This document shows, one piece after another, positions 30,601-38,732 of a stretch of 64,000 nucleotides of DNA. Made by a program: the position numbers and the translations under genes. Source of the DNA: a virus; the IMG/VR virus record IMGVR_UViG_3300042474_001633, positions 62,001 through 126,000 of that record. One strand, written 5' to 3'. Position 1 is the stretch's first letter. Each line of letters starts with the position of its first letter. The notes beneath the pieces were generated by a model, which ran no database searches, was not told the DNA's origin, and saw nothing but the letters and a program-made list of their open reading frames with translations.

Positions 30601-33600
30601 AACCAACAGCTGGCGATGATGCAGAATCAGCTCGATTCGTTCCACTGGTAGACCTTGCCAGTGGAGATATTCCACTTGGATTCGGACACGCAGCGTGGTT
30701 CGATGCAGCTTTTTCCGCCCATGAGGACCCGGAATTATCGTCCCTGGGAGAAAAATTCTCCCACCTCAACTGGTTGGCAAGACAACGTCAACAGAGAATA
30801 ATACGAGACGCTAACGAATTGCGCGTGGCCTACAACGCCGAAAGACTTGAGCGAGACCTAACTTTATTTGACCAAGAAAATCCACGCCTAAAACTTTTTC
30901 CAACAGAACTTCCAGACACAACAAATGGGGGCTGGAGGCCAACTGGTTCGGAGTTTGATGCAATATCCAAGCCGAGAGTGGCAAGAATCATCAAAGAAGC
31001 ACATGCTCATCTAGACGCTCTGATTAACACAGAGAGAGCCAAGCGTGGATTGCCACCAAAGAGAACCAAGAGAAATCTTCCAGAGATACCGCCTGGGGCA
31101 GTATCTGGTGCGATGCGTGCAGCAATGACCGAAATGGGCCCTGACGAATTTGACAAGGTAAGTCGTCTTGACAACGGAAGAGATAACCCAGCTGCAAGAA
31201 AGTTTATTGATGACGTAATCAACTTGCGTATGGCCGGTATGGATAAATACTCAATCGCTAAATTCATGTCAGATAAAGCAGCGCTTGAATTCGCGATACG
31301 CGACAATGGAAATTCCCCAGAACCAAAAGACCTCATTAGAAGTCATAATTCAAAAGCGGATAGAGGCAGCGAGCTAGCCGGCCTGGCTCCGACAGATGAA
31401 CTTATTTTTAGAATAATCTCTGAAAGAAAACTCAACACAACTGGCAACTCACGAAGCAGGTTCTCCACCGCGGTTCGTGGAGTCGAGCCGCAGGATAAGT
31501 TTACGAAGCAAAGAAACGATGCAGCAAAAGACGTGATGACGCTCGCCCTTGAGGGGATGTCAACAGCAGAGATAGCAGACATCTTGGATATTTCCAAAGG
31601 GAGAGTTGGAAGCACCCTTCGTCGAATGGGCATGCAAGACAGGGATGGCTCTACAACTATTGGTGATATGAGTGATTCAATTCGCCGCTATGAGCAGTCC
31701 CCAAATCAAAAAGCCATGTATGTGGACTCAATGTATAAGCGGATGTCTCTTTCGGAAATATCCAGAAAGTACAAACTTACCGAATCAGAGGTTAGAGAAT
31801 CGGTTGAGTCATACAGGGATAATGTGGAATCGCTGCAGCCGGAACACCACGCCATCTACCGTAAAGCGCTAACCGATATCGAAGCAGATGTACTTTCCCG
31901 AGACGAAGAGCAAATTACAAGAATGAGACTCGATGGCCTTTCGATTTCTGATATATCTGAAGTCACAAAAATGGACAATGGACGAGTAAAGACCATAGAG
32001 CAGCGAGCTCTTTATAAACTTCGCAGAAACAATTCTGATGAATTTATGGGAGTCAAGCGCGACCTCGACGTAATCAACTACAGAAGAACGCCAAGCATGA
32101 ACTACATGGTTGGCGGTATGACCGATATTGAGAGAGATGGCGTCTACTTCAGCGCGAGAGACCTTAGAGACTTCCGAAACAACGACAAAGACATATACAT
32201 AATGAATCAGCATATGGGGTCTTCCGTGAAGGATATTGCCTCAAGATTCAAGATGTCAGAAGATGCTGTGCGCCAATCAATCGAATCCTACTCGTCAGCA
32301 ATTGAAAAAACTGACACATTCAAACACAAAGCTCTTCGGCGCGTTCTCGCGACGAATAATTCCTCCCTTAGTGGCGCGGACATTGACATTATAAACATGC
32401 GTAATGACGGTGCATCAATCGACGATATCGCTAGGTATTTTGAGGTCCCCTCAGAGTCCGTGAGAGCTCGACAGATTGCTGTTATGTCCAAGTTGAACAA
32501 CTCTGATGGAATCAGCGGCGCAATGAAGGGTGTTCCGAATATTGAATCACGCAATTTATACAGAGAGCTTGGTGTTGATGAATCAGCTCCCCAACGCGAG
32601 ATTGACGATGCTTTTACTTCTGAGGTTTCTGGAATCATGTCCAGGGCGATGAAAAATGAACCGAACTCGGTTGACCGCTTGTATACAATCTCGGAGGCCT
32701 ACAAGGTTTTGTCCAACCCTGCAGCCAGAGAGTCGTACGATAACTTCGACTTTGACGACAACGACGACTTTATGGAAATTCCAGAGCTTGATAAGTTGTT
32801 TGACTCTTGGCCAATGTCTCAATATGTTGAGCCATCAACAAATAAGATTCGTCCGCCGTGGGTCGCAGACGCGATACTTGGCGAATACAGACAGTACGAC
32901 AACTTTGTCAAAATGCCGCATCATCTTGGCTCTGATGAAATAACTGATGACATCGACGATGGTTTCTTGGGCTTTAACATAAATGATTCCGATAGAGACC
33001 TGGCGATTAGCGACATGTATTACCGCGAGCCGATTCCTGGAACAAAAGAATGGGATATGGGCCAGCGAGCGGCTGACCGAGCTCGAGCCAGCGGAGACAC
33101 AAGAATAACGTTTGACAAAGACGGATTTATTTCTGGGTCCACTATGAATTTTGACCCAAGATTTGATGACCCTCAGTCTCCGGTTTATATCGGTGATAGA
33201 TACGGCGGCCCCCAAAAAGGAGCACGGCTAGACCAGCCAATGATTTCTGGTGGAATGGATTCTGAGTCAAAAAAAAAATTCAGCAAACTACTCCCTGAAA
33301 GTCTGAGCGAAAGCTCCACTAGATATCCAGGTAATTCCCGTCCGTCCAAAAAGGATATGACGCTCATCAAGACCTCGTCGGATAGGCTCCGAAGTACGGA
33401 AATTCTCCCGATAGCCGAAGTCTTTGACTTTGAATTCAGCGGACCAGATGGCGAGCGTTACGAATCGGGCATCCTGACAATTGCACAAAGACCCGTAGTT
33501 GTCGTCCGTTTTTATGACGATATCAATGTTCCCTTCTACATAAGTTCTGGACGCGGCGGAAAGAAGGATGTCGCTACGGGCAAATGGTATCCATTCTGGG

Positions 33601-36422
33601 GTATTGGAAAAGACGGCTGGTTCAACAAGACAAGCGGCGACGACATCAACAACTTCTATGGAATTCCAGAACTCAGGGAAGCCGCAGAACGGCTGAATCA
33701 AATACTTCCTGCTGATTCGTTGCCTGACGCCTCGATTAAGTGGAATAACGGAGACACGAAATGGAGAGCAAGCTCTGAGGAAAGAAGAAGGCTGCGTCAG
33801 TCACCAAACTACTCCCCCATCAAGTCCTCACTTATTCCGGTAGTAAACGGCAAGCGTGAAGCGGTTGCCCGTAGTGGCAGCTTGCAGCAATTGAGCTCCA
33901 ACATCGTTGGCGCTAGAAAACAATTCAATAAGCTGAGAAACGATTATGTAATCGCAGGGAAGATGGCCACTCCACCAGCATCGAGCCCGCGAAAAGGTGC
34001 ATCTCTTCCGCCGTTAGATAAAACGCTAAGCGATAGAATTGGTTTCGTTTCGCCAGTGGTTCCGCATGATGAAAAACTGTGGGACTCAATGCAGAAGTAC
34101 AGACCAGCAAAACCGAGTGACGGTATTGATGTGCCAACTACTTTTGGAGCAGGGAACATAAAAGTTGACCAAGACCGATTCTTTGACCTGTATACGAGCG
34201 TTGCTGTATCGATGTCTAACGCCGTTACAACAAACAGGAAACCAGGTGAGCCAAAGCGATTTGTTTCTGTAGGTGGAGCACCCGGAAGCGGCAAATCGAC
34301 AATGAGAAAAACAGGTGAAGCAAATATTCCTGGTGTTGATTCTTCCGTACATGTCGACGCGGACGAAATCAAAACAATCATTCCGGAGGCAGTCGCAGCA
34401 CATGCTGCAGGCGACACCGAGTGGGCAACGGTCGTACACGAAGAGTCGCGCGTGATTGCAGACATGGCTCTTCGTGTTGCTCTTGAGCAGGACAAGGATG
34501 TCGTATACGACTCAACCGGTCAGTACAACAGGGGCTTTGGGACCCTCCAAGCCGCCAAAGATGCTGGCTACGAAATCGTGGCACACTATGTGGTTGCTCC
34601 AGAAAGCGTGCTCGAAGACCGTATTGATGAAAGACAAAAGACCGACCCAAGAAAGCTCGCAAAACACATCATCTCAGCGACGATAGGCCGAAACTTCTCC
34701 ATTATTCCAGATGTTGCCAAAATGGCTGATGAGTTCTACTTATGGGGTTGGGACGGAGATTCAAAGGTTCTACTTGCAAGAAAACAAAAAGGTGGCACGG
34801 TAGAGATTCTCGATACGCGAGCCTTTGCTCACGCAAACTTCTTTAACGACCACTCAGATAATCAACTCCTCGATAGGCCAGACTTGTCTCAATTCCCAGA
34901 CATCAGGCCTCGTCGTTATGCGTCGAAGCAGTTGTACCAGGTCCATCAGATGTTTGCTGATGGAAGAACTGTTTCGGAAATCGCAGAAGAAACAAAGATG
35001 ACAAAGCGAGCAGTATTTGACACCCTGACCAAGGACGAGATTCTGAGTATCCCGTATGAAGAGCCACCAGCTCCAAGGACTCTTCCAAAGAGCAATATCG
35101 GTCGTCCAGCATCGGAATACACGTATTCAGACGATTATTACTACGACGAATCAACTGGTGGTTACTACAACCCATTCCAGGCTGATGATGAGCCTAATCC
35201 ATTCTGGTTCGACGACCAGGGAATGAATCCTGTGCCTGGAGACATCGAAAGCCCTCTCACAGAAATTGCGATGGCTGACCCCTGGATGACAAACGTATTG
35301 GAAAATGCAGAGCAGTCAAAACCATACAGAGATATTGTCTCTAAATACCTTGCGGGCGATATCGATGATAATGAGCTGGCCGATGCGCTCGGCGGGTTTG
35401 GACTAGACAATCAGCTTGACTACATTAAAGCAAATGCCTTCGACATAGCTGAAGTCTTTCCATTTGATGACGAAAAACTTGACCCAATGACAGATGATGA
35501 AGTCACTCAATTTGCGCAGGACGTACTCGGTGATGCAATAACACAACAGACAGAAGACGTATTTTCTGAAATGTCCGCAACAGGAATAAAGCCGACCGAC
35601 GCGCTTGGTAGAGCATGGGCCTACAACTATGGAATACCGATGAATTTTATGAAGAGCGCGTTTTCTAAATATAATCGCAAGGGGACGATTGCCGGCAAGA
35701 TGGATAGTGATAATCCTTTTGGCGACATGTCAAAAACTCTCGATGACCTAGATGATGAGTTACAGGGATACCTGCAAGATGACGACCTGTTCGGACAGAC
35801 GATAAAGCATCCGCTCCTATTCTGGATAGGTCCGGTTACACCTAACATGATTGACTACATCAACAAGGGAATCGAAGCAAAGCGAGAAAGCCTCGATAGA
35901 GCCTTCAAGGCTAAGAACTGGTCCAGCTATATCTACACGCATGAACGTCCATATCGAATTGATGCATTTGAAGAAGTAATGGACGAAATGACAGATGAGC
36001 AATATTGGGAAAATCTTTCAAGCATCTGGGTTGATAGTGAAAGCATCGGAATGGAATCTGACAGATGGCTTGAGCTTCTCCAGAGCAATCGCGGCTCCCG
36101 TGATTTCTTCATGAACGATGACGAGCGAGCGGAGCTTGGAAAACTTCCCAACAAATTTACCGTGTACCGTGGGTACTCAAGTGGCGACCCGGAGGAATTC
36201 GGTATGTCGTGGAGCACCAGTAAGGACGTGGCTGAATGGTTTGCGCGCAGGTTTGCCAGAGACGAAGACGACATAGTTCTGGAAGAACTTCAGGTTGCCA
36301 AGGAAGAAGTATTTGCTTATTTGACACGTCGCAGTGAGAAAGAAATAATTCTTGACATGCGCGTTGCTAAGAAAAATATGGTGAAGCGCACTAAACTCGG
36401 TCCAAAAAGCAGGGGGGAATAG
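24675..36422 (+). CDS. Giant 3915-residue polyvalent protein: DUF5872-like, Nudix, HTH array, J-like, zeta kinase, ART
   Basis: The largest gene (11.7 kb). Order: a basic N-terminal region resembling DUF5872 (MAGSKGGNPGQWSARKAQ... RRYLPAAAWNRL, ~100-215); an EF-hand-like DADGDNIVQEGT (~295); an HTH (~440); helical domains and an acidic tract (~1035-1075); a Nudix hydrolase (~1855-2010; REALEETGL box); five HTH units (~2275-2600); a J-like domain without HPD (~2620-2690); a zeta-type kinase with Walker A GAPGSGKST (~3200) and VDADEIK/DSTGQ; another HTH (~3422); and a C-terminal ADP-ribosyltransferase (YRGYSSG ~3830, SWSTS, RSEKEII ~3888). Eight [IV][TSA]GxM motifs (627, 1579, 1733, 2143, 2613, 2857, 3093, 3672) mostly sit between these. 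Zeta kinases phosphorylate UDP-sugars and ARTs modify host proteins, so host takeover is a likely role. Confidence 0.82.
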   Translation: MDDSAEMQNIEEKVIFGARVVNPSDPDVFDNPDSARVRARQIGCIGIRRYNNRSGAASWMPCTNESDYRRVSGIGHSGRRFRRQEIEREVRRVIGGRGGRKVDSKSANYTKPEVRETLKKRIMAGSKGGNPGQWSARKAQLLAIAYRKAGGGYKGGKTKKQRSLSKWTKQKWRTSDGKPARRGNVTRRYLPAAAWNRLTVGQRAATNRKKIQGSREGRQFVENTEAAKRARKRSTRGQKHIEFYEDFEFKAIGSRIGKVTRQRNFGSSTGGRVARRIGGKLRGAFATFDPSARDADGDNIVQEGTIQERRIGTRITQAARRAAASTPDNIGRIRRQPQVDEARAFGRAERLADGRYATTLPSSIARTQPSPRKIRRGSTQTRRIEETKPKKIRQSKRPETKPTTEIRAAVRDAKPEPKLYPPQYERDAIRSIRDSRPEIYRQFITGESTVAEIADRFDVVRDEIQQAINQHKKLRKSNRNKFTNNNPRLTRAIEKFSNSRNAFTEAISEGRFRDWDSMVQYVFRNPDSSKNRDNMVQDLFDTFKTGRNPDRSSNISLGYVPSVREDDKRLVKTFSDSRKPRPGFRGLDQFEVQPKRTTSAASFEQRTPRSYRRDDLIADAMAGGYTITGKMSGSMTPKQEQEWKRKEWKRQQLKGFAIDPNASAKFPSLNAVLAGRDVTKSIEALDALDDTQLDNLWTSTIGDISSVPGMSVPAYQAKNAPLSPRELALAASVKRPLVKAFVDEYKKFNAGGLIAGLDIDAMSDADIQSFFNTFVLPELTNTGSPSVQDVEQAAQLLPTQARLSDAERLLAALPSSFQTLEYRMKVGRKVLAEEGYDVDTPEFDAALQRFLDESEQKDLDNFNEQLTTWLNGGKPVKAVKKIPINPDTNEPYTEQELRDQIDAVSEAIEVIQENFDPEMFNELQQINGITSLLNEAMALETFLNDPTKVPDESLLPINTSTGKPYTLREWIESGAFKLFRMYDNPATKKPFTDAELMEVLFNLALQRREIENKIGPSILSDFNKLEAFNRRLINALAGLAEEDEDEFELSPGDLLDGEEEEGEEGGMQPDPPSIEEMQQANQDILDSQAERLQNRPEVGDEFTKDDVKNIRDTISSIKKNQEPTTAAPDTDEYWERFGPYDGDKNHPLNQVTDAEGKEVGLNSKEYQVDKNLWNEYLAGNYAQEWSDIHNSHIIARYTDVPEELSRYNGEFEEGADPALIDPNIRWDKLIDVLQQTNPELFRKDPKTGEVVGETLDNLAQQLGLQNYGGASFSARAGRVTDASGEIIDTSGPQYRRLLGELAKDERLKQNEQYLGSTKAAAKERAKLWNLFEVGTLTPEEIAFQEEIRDVNTVVQALHMHEVDNSIPSANRTNLDGVARTAFQTRKAAFEKAKTKKLIEGIREIARLSNPNVSTRATASDLQNTIDRAITYLDETIKKIGIEYDQFRRTKQMLHGMISSLLKTRPGLFEVDPKNPNQRNRFGQTGWNRAKEPLLRYMNRIYKWNEEMFGYVDRRTGETKRGLLRILVEYERSLALQTGDPAGSSSTTAIFNRARQRKQELERFKGELQSLSQQAQSQGITGFMKGAGALGRAEDSARRGARRAAEGRFGFADPRILKRYDRAGFDVTKPMLGNASGFNKRFNREIQEAIRNNNKSMESSPAFNRLNQNEKSYMRLLEAVNNTPRLFGNEENPARLRQQTGRVGQTGLNPSVRTPRYVTPYVNRRPTEFYKSGITGRMEGTSRNERIKNFGGKDKLKIGGFLEVVPEELEDGRWYMVNRHGEIMSPESYTNEDAAYKASLALGRKFREQQRGQELPQNTAEWEAARLGLRQSGYRAASVHRQNLADIAPIKADGTKNEYIFAVDKRPKQRAGDALIIRKNPSTGALEALVIERGFGPHRKDGEGTVALPGGFFDQSKGDADLFDSALREALEETGLRPEDLITSQKLGTIDSPDWDPRFAEGIEVSAVLVEVPSTWEPTAGDDAESARFVPLVDLASGDIPLGFGHAAWFDAAFSAHEDPELSSLGEKFSHLNWLARQRQQRIIRDANELRVAYNAERLERDLTLFDQENPRLKLFPTELPDTTNGGWRPTGSEFDAISKPRVARIIKEAHAHLDALINTERAKRGLPPKRTKRNLPEIPPGAVSGAMRAAMTEMGPDEFDKVSRLDNGRDNPAARKFIDDVINLRMAGMDKYSIAKFMSDKAALEFAIRDNGNSPEPKDLIRSHNSKADRGSELAGLAPTDELIFRIISERKLNTTGNSRSRFSTAVRGVEPQDKFTKQRNDAAKDVMTLALEGMSTAEIADILDISKGRVGSTLRRMGMQDRDGSTTIGDMSDSIRRYEQSPNQKAMYVDSMYKRMSLSEISRKYKLTESEVRESVESYRDNVESLQPEHHAIYRKALTDIEADVLSRDEEQITRMRLDGLSISDISEVTKMDNGRVKTIEQRALYKLRRNNSDEFMGVKRDLDVINYRRTPSMNYMVGGMTDIERDGVYFSARDLRDFRNNDKDIYIMNQHMGSSVKDIASRFKMSEDAVRQSIESYSSAIEKTDTFKHKALRRVLATNNSSLSGADIDIINMRNDGASIDDIARYFEVPSESVRARQIAVMSKLNNSDGISGAMKGVPNIESRNLYRELGVDESAPQREIDDAFTSEVSGIMSRAMKNEPNSVDRLYTISEAYKVLSNPAARESYDNFDFDDNDDFMEIPELDKLFDSWPMSQYVEPSTNKIRPPWVADAILGEYRQYDNFVKMPHHLGSDEITDDIDDGFLGFNINDSDRDLAISDMYYREPIPGTKEWDMGQRAADRARASGDTRITFDKDGFISGSTMNFDPRFDDPQSPVYIGDRYGGPQKGARLDQPMISGGMDSESKKKFSKLLPESLSESSTRYPGNSRPSKKDMTLIKTSSDRLRSTEILPIAEVFDFEFSGPDGERYESGILTIAQRPVVVVRFYDDINVPFYISSGRGGKKDVATGKWYPFWGIGKDGWFNKTSGDDINNFYGIPELREAAERLNQILPADSLPDASIKWNNGDTKWRASSEERRRLRQSPNYSPIKSSLIPVVNGKREAVARSGSLQQLSSNIVGARKQFNKLRNDYVIAGKMATPPASSPRKGASLPPLDKTLSDRIGFVSPVVPHDEKLWDSMQKYRPAKPSDGIDVPTTFGAGNIKVDQDRFFDLYTSVAVSMSNAVTTNRKPGEPKRFVSVGGAPGSGKSTMRKTGEANIPGVDSSVHVDADEIKTIIPEAVAAHAAGDTEWATVVHEESRVIADMALRVALEQDKDVVYDSTGQYNRGFGTLQAAKDAGYEIVAHYVVAPESVLEDRIDERQKTDPRKLAKHIISATIGRNFSIIPDVAKMADEFYLWGWDGDSKVLLARKQKGGTVEILDTRAFAHANFFNDHSDNQLLDRPDLSQFPDIRPRRYASKQLYQVHQMFADGRTVSEIAEETKMTKRAVFDTLTKDEILSIPYEEPPAPRTLPKSNIGRPASEYTYSDDYYYDESTGGYYNPFQADDEPNPFWFDDQGMNPVPGDIESPLTEIAMADPWMTNVLENAEQSKPYRDIVSKYLAGDIDDNELADALGGFGLDNQLDYIKANAFDIAEVFPFDDEKLDPMTDDEVTQFAQDVLGDAITQQTEDVFSEMSATGIKPTDALGRAWAYNYGIPMNFMKSAFSKYNRKGTIAGKMDSDNPFGDMSKTLDDLDDELQGYLQDDDLFGQTIKHPLLFWIGPVTPNMIDYINKGIEAKRESLDRAFKAKNWSSYIYTHERPYRIDAFEEVMDEMTDEQYWENLSSIWVDSESIGMESDRWLELLQSNRGSRDFFMNDDERAELGKLPNKFTVYRGYSSGDPEEFGMSWSTSKDVAEWFARRFARDEDDIVLEELQVAKEEVFAYLTRRSEKEIILDMRVAKKNMVKRTKLGPKSRGE

Positions 36423-36424
36423 CC

Positions 36425-36619
36425 GTGGCGAAAAAATCAAAACCTAAAGACGACTCAAATAACCCAATAGATGCAATCATTTTTGCGGCGTCTACATATA
36501 AAAAACTTGAGGAAGTTGGGGTGGACCCATCTCCAGCAAACATGGCTTTGTACAGAAAAATAAAAAGTCAAGTTGCAAAAATTAGAGACTCTGGTCAAGG
36601 GGTTGTTTTACCAAACTGA
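36425..36619 (+). CDS. Small Lys-rich hypothetical protein
   Basis: 64 residues; GTG start with AGGGGGGA upstream, 2 nt after the stop of the giant gene. Basic N-terminus (AKKSKPKDDSN) and helical body (YKKLEEVGVDPSPANMALYRKIKSQVAKI). Function unknown. It is the last gene before the capsid promoter. Confidence 0.65.
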   Translation: MAKKSKPKDDSNNPIDAIIFAASTYKKLEEVGVDPSPANMALYRKIKSQVAKIRDSGQGVVLPN

Positions 36620-36665
36620 ATTTATGTAGTAGTTATCAAAACATCCACTACACACAACAATTAGT

Positions 36666-36693
36666 TTGATACTGTAGGTACTAGACATATAAG
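36666..36693 (+). promoter_or_regulatory. Putative promoter of the major capsid gene
   Basis: TTGATA (36666-36671), 16 nt, TATAAG (36688-36693), leaving a leader of about 70 nt before the capsid ATG. A dedicated promoter would let the capsid protein be made in excess over the giant proteins upstream. Confidence 0.6.
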
Positions 36694-36767
36694 GCTGGGT
36701 GCTCACCTGAGTCGAAGTGTTATGAATTCCAAACCAACTTCAAGACTCTAAAATAAGGAGAGTTAAA

Positions 36768-38108
36768 ATGTCATCGCACGATGAATCAAGAGTGAAGGAG
36801 CTGCAAACAGCACTCCGCACAAAAATGGCTGAGAACAAGGCAATTGCCGATTCGTTCAAGGTCGAGGAAGGCACCGTAGTTGTGTCTTCAGAGCAGAAGA
36901 CTGCGTTCGATAAGAACATGTCTGATATCCGCGAAATCAAGGGCCTCATTGAGGGTCTTGAGCAAATGAATGAAGTGTCAAGCTGGGGCAACTCAGAGTC
37001 CACATCATCGATTGCTCAGGCTCACGCTGCTGGCGCTGCTGACATCAATCAGCTGACATCGCGCGAAATCAAGACCATTGGTCAGATGTTCGTCGAGTCA
37101 AATGAGTTCAAGTCATTGGCTGGTGGTCGTAACGGCGCAAACATGGTTGCACCATGGCAGATTGCCGCATCGATGACCTCGTACAACGTCAAGGACGTCT
37201 ATTCGGCTTTGCCATCAGGTACACCTGGTTCGTTCGGCACAATCCAGAGAGACCCAATCGTCACTCCTCCAACCCGCACGAAGCGCGTCCGCGACCTGTT
37301 CCCAGTTCGCACGACATCAGCTGCCGTCATTGAGTACTTCCGCCAATTGGGCTTCACAACCCTCTCGGGCGGTGGCACAAACAATGCGGCTGCAGTTGCC
37401 GAGCGTTCAGCTTCAGCAACGTTTGGCCTCAAGCCACAGTCGTCGTTCCAGTTCGTTGGTGAGCAGGCTCCAGTTCGCACTCTCGCGCACTGGGAAGCAG
37501 CACACCGTAACGTTCTTGCCGATGAGCCGCAGCTTCGCAGCATCATCGACAATGAGTTGATGTACGGCCTCCGTCTCCTCGAGGACAACCAGATTCTGAA
37601 CGGCAACGGCTCGGGTGAAAACCTGACCGGCGTTCTTCAGACAGCTGGCATCCAAGACTACGACTGGTCGGCTGGTGCAAGTACTCCAGTAGTAGACACC
37701 AAGGCAGATGCACTTCGCCGCGCGGCAACCTTGTCCTTCTTGGCTTACTATGAGCCAACGGGCATCGTTCTTCACCCGAACGATTGGGAAGACATCGAAT
37801 TGACCAAGGATGCAAACGGCCAGTACCTGGTCGCTGTATCAGTGGCAATGGGTGGCGAGCCACGAGTGTGGAGAATGCCAGTTATCGATACCCCAGCAAT
37901 GACCGAGGGCACAGCTCTCGTCGGCGCCTTCGGTACCGGTGCTCAGCTCTACGACCGTGAGCAAGCAAGCATCCGAATCAGCGAACAGCACTCGGACTTC
38001 TTCATCCGCAACGCAATTGTCATCTTGGCAGAGCAAAGACTTGCTCTTGCTGTCAAGCGACCAGAAGCGTTCGTGAAGGTCACGTTCGACAGTGCACCAG
38101 AGGCCTAA
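36768..38108 (+). CDS. Major capsid protein, HK97 fold
   Basis: 446 residues; ATG follows AAGGAGAG at ideal spacing. Residues ~1-75 are a charged coiled coil (SRVKELQTALRTKMAENKAI... MSDIREIKGLIEGLEQM), typical of the delta (scaffold) domain removed by the prohead protease. The rest follows the HK97 pattern: VRDLFPVRTT, FQFVGEQAPVRTLAHWEAAHRNVLADEPQLRSII near the E-loop/spine helix, NGNGSGENLTGVLQ, and LHPNDWEDIE. LAGGRNGAN (~residues 105-115) is a possible processing region between delta and mature domains. Its codon use looks richer in G/C at third positions than its neighbours, as expected for a highly expressed gene. A strong terminator follows. Confidence 0.93.
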   Translation: MSSHDESRVKELQTALRTKMAENKAIADSFKVEEGTVVVSSEQKTAFDKNMSDIREIKGLIEGLEQMNEVSSWGNSESTSSIAQAHAAGAADINQLTSREIKTIGQMFVESNEFKSLAGGRNGANMVAPWQIAASMTSYNVKDVYSALPSGTPGSFGTIQRDPIVTPPTRTKRVRDLFPVRTTSAAVIEYFRQLGFTTLSGGGTNNAAAVAERSASATFGLKPQSSFQFVGEQAPVRTLAHWEAAHRNVLADEPQLRSIIDNELMYGLRLLEDNQILNGNGSGENLTGVLQTAGIQDYDWSAGASTPVVDTKADALRRAATLSFLAYYEPTGIVLHPNDWEDIELTKDANGQYLVAVSVAMGGEPRVWRMPVIDTPAMTEGTALVGAFGTGAQLYDREQASIRISEQHSDFFIRNAIVILAEQRLALAVKRPEAFVKVTFDSAPEA

Positions 38109-38135
38109 GCCTTAACTGATTAATAACCCGCGAGG

Positions 38136-38181
38136 GGCCCCACCAAAGCTGAAAAGCCTAGGTGGGGCCTTTCGTATTTTT
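38136..38181 (+). terminator. Rho-independent terminator after the capsid gene
   Basis: GGCCCCACC (38136-38144) pairs with GGTGGGGCC (38161-38169), then TTTCGTATTTTT. It closes the head transcription unit. Confidence 0.85.
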
Positions 38182-38189
38182 GGGGAGAT

Positions 38190-38732
38190 ATGAGAGAAGA
38201 TTTTTCTTTTAAATATGTTGGATTTCTTCCTTCATTTGACGAACTCCTCAAACTAGTTGAATCATTCAGTGACGAAGATTGGCGCAGATATAAAGACAGA
38301 AAAATTAGAGGTGGTGCTGCAGCCGAGAAAACCGATACGATACCGATAATTTATAATCCGAATCCATCCGCGGATAAACTTATCCACCACGAAATACATA
38401 ATGCGATTTCAAAATACATAGAGGAGCTTCGTATTCTGTGTATTCCAATTTTTGGCGAAACCTCCGTGAGGCAGTCAATGCTAACAAACCTCAGGGCAGG
38501 GGTGGAAATAAAGCGACACAGAGACATGGGGCCAATAACGGCGAAATCCCATAGAGTTCACCTAGCTGTAAAAACAAACGAATTATGCCTGTTTTCAGTG
38601 GCTGAAGAATCAATGAATATAGCAGCCGGCCAGGCATGGGCAATAGACAATACGGACAAATACCACTCCGTCATCAACGGTGGCACAACTGACAGAATTC
38701 ACCTAATCGTCGACCTTGTCAGCGTTGGCTAG
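38190..38732 (+). CDS. Aspartyl/asparaginyl beta-hydroxylase-like 2OG-Fe(II) oxygenase
   Basis: 180 residues, GGGGAGAT just before ATG. The C-terminal half has the cupin-type iron site: H110-R-D112, distal H159 (NTDKYHSVINGG) and R169 (TDRIHLIVD), the Arg expected to hold 2-oxoglutarate. AspH-family enzymes hydroxylate Asp/Asn side chains of proteins. Position right after the capsid terminator suggests a late gene; capsid or host proteins are possible substrates, which is speculation. Length fits single-domain bacterial and phage members. Confidence 0.78.
   Translation: MREDFSFKYVGFLPSFDELLKLVESFSDEDWRRYKDRKIRGGAAAEKTDTIPIIYNPNPSADKLIHHEIHNAISKYIEELRILCIPIFGETSVRQSMLTNLRAGVEIKRHRDMGPITAKSHRVHLAVKTNELCLFSVAEESMNIAAGQAWAIDNTDKYHSVINGGTTDRIHLIVDLVSVG

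Noticed and set aside
30194-30769. 191-codon frame on -
   Set aside because: Antisense of the Nudix domain, which is clearly coding on +.
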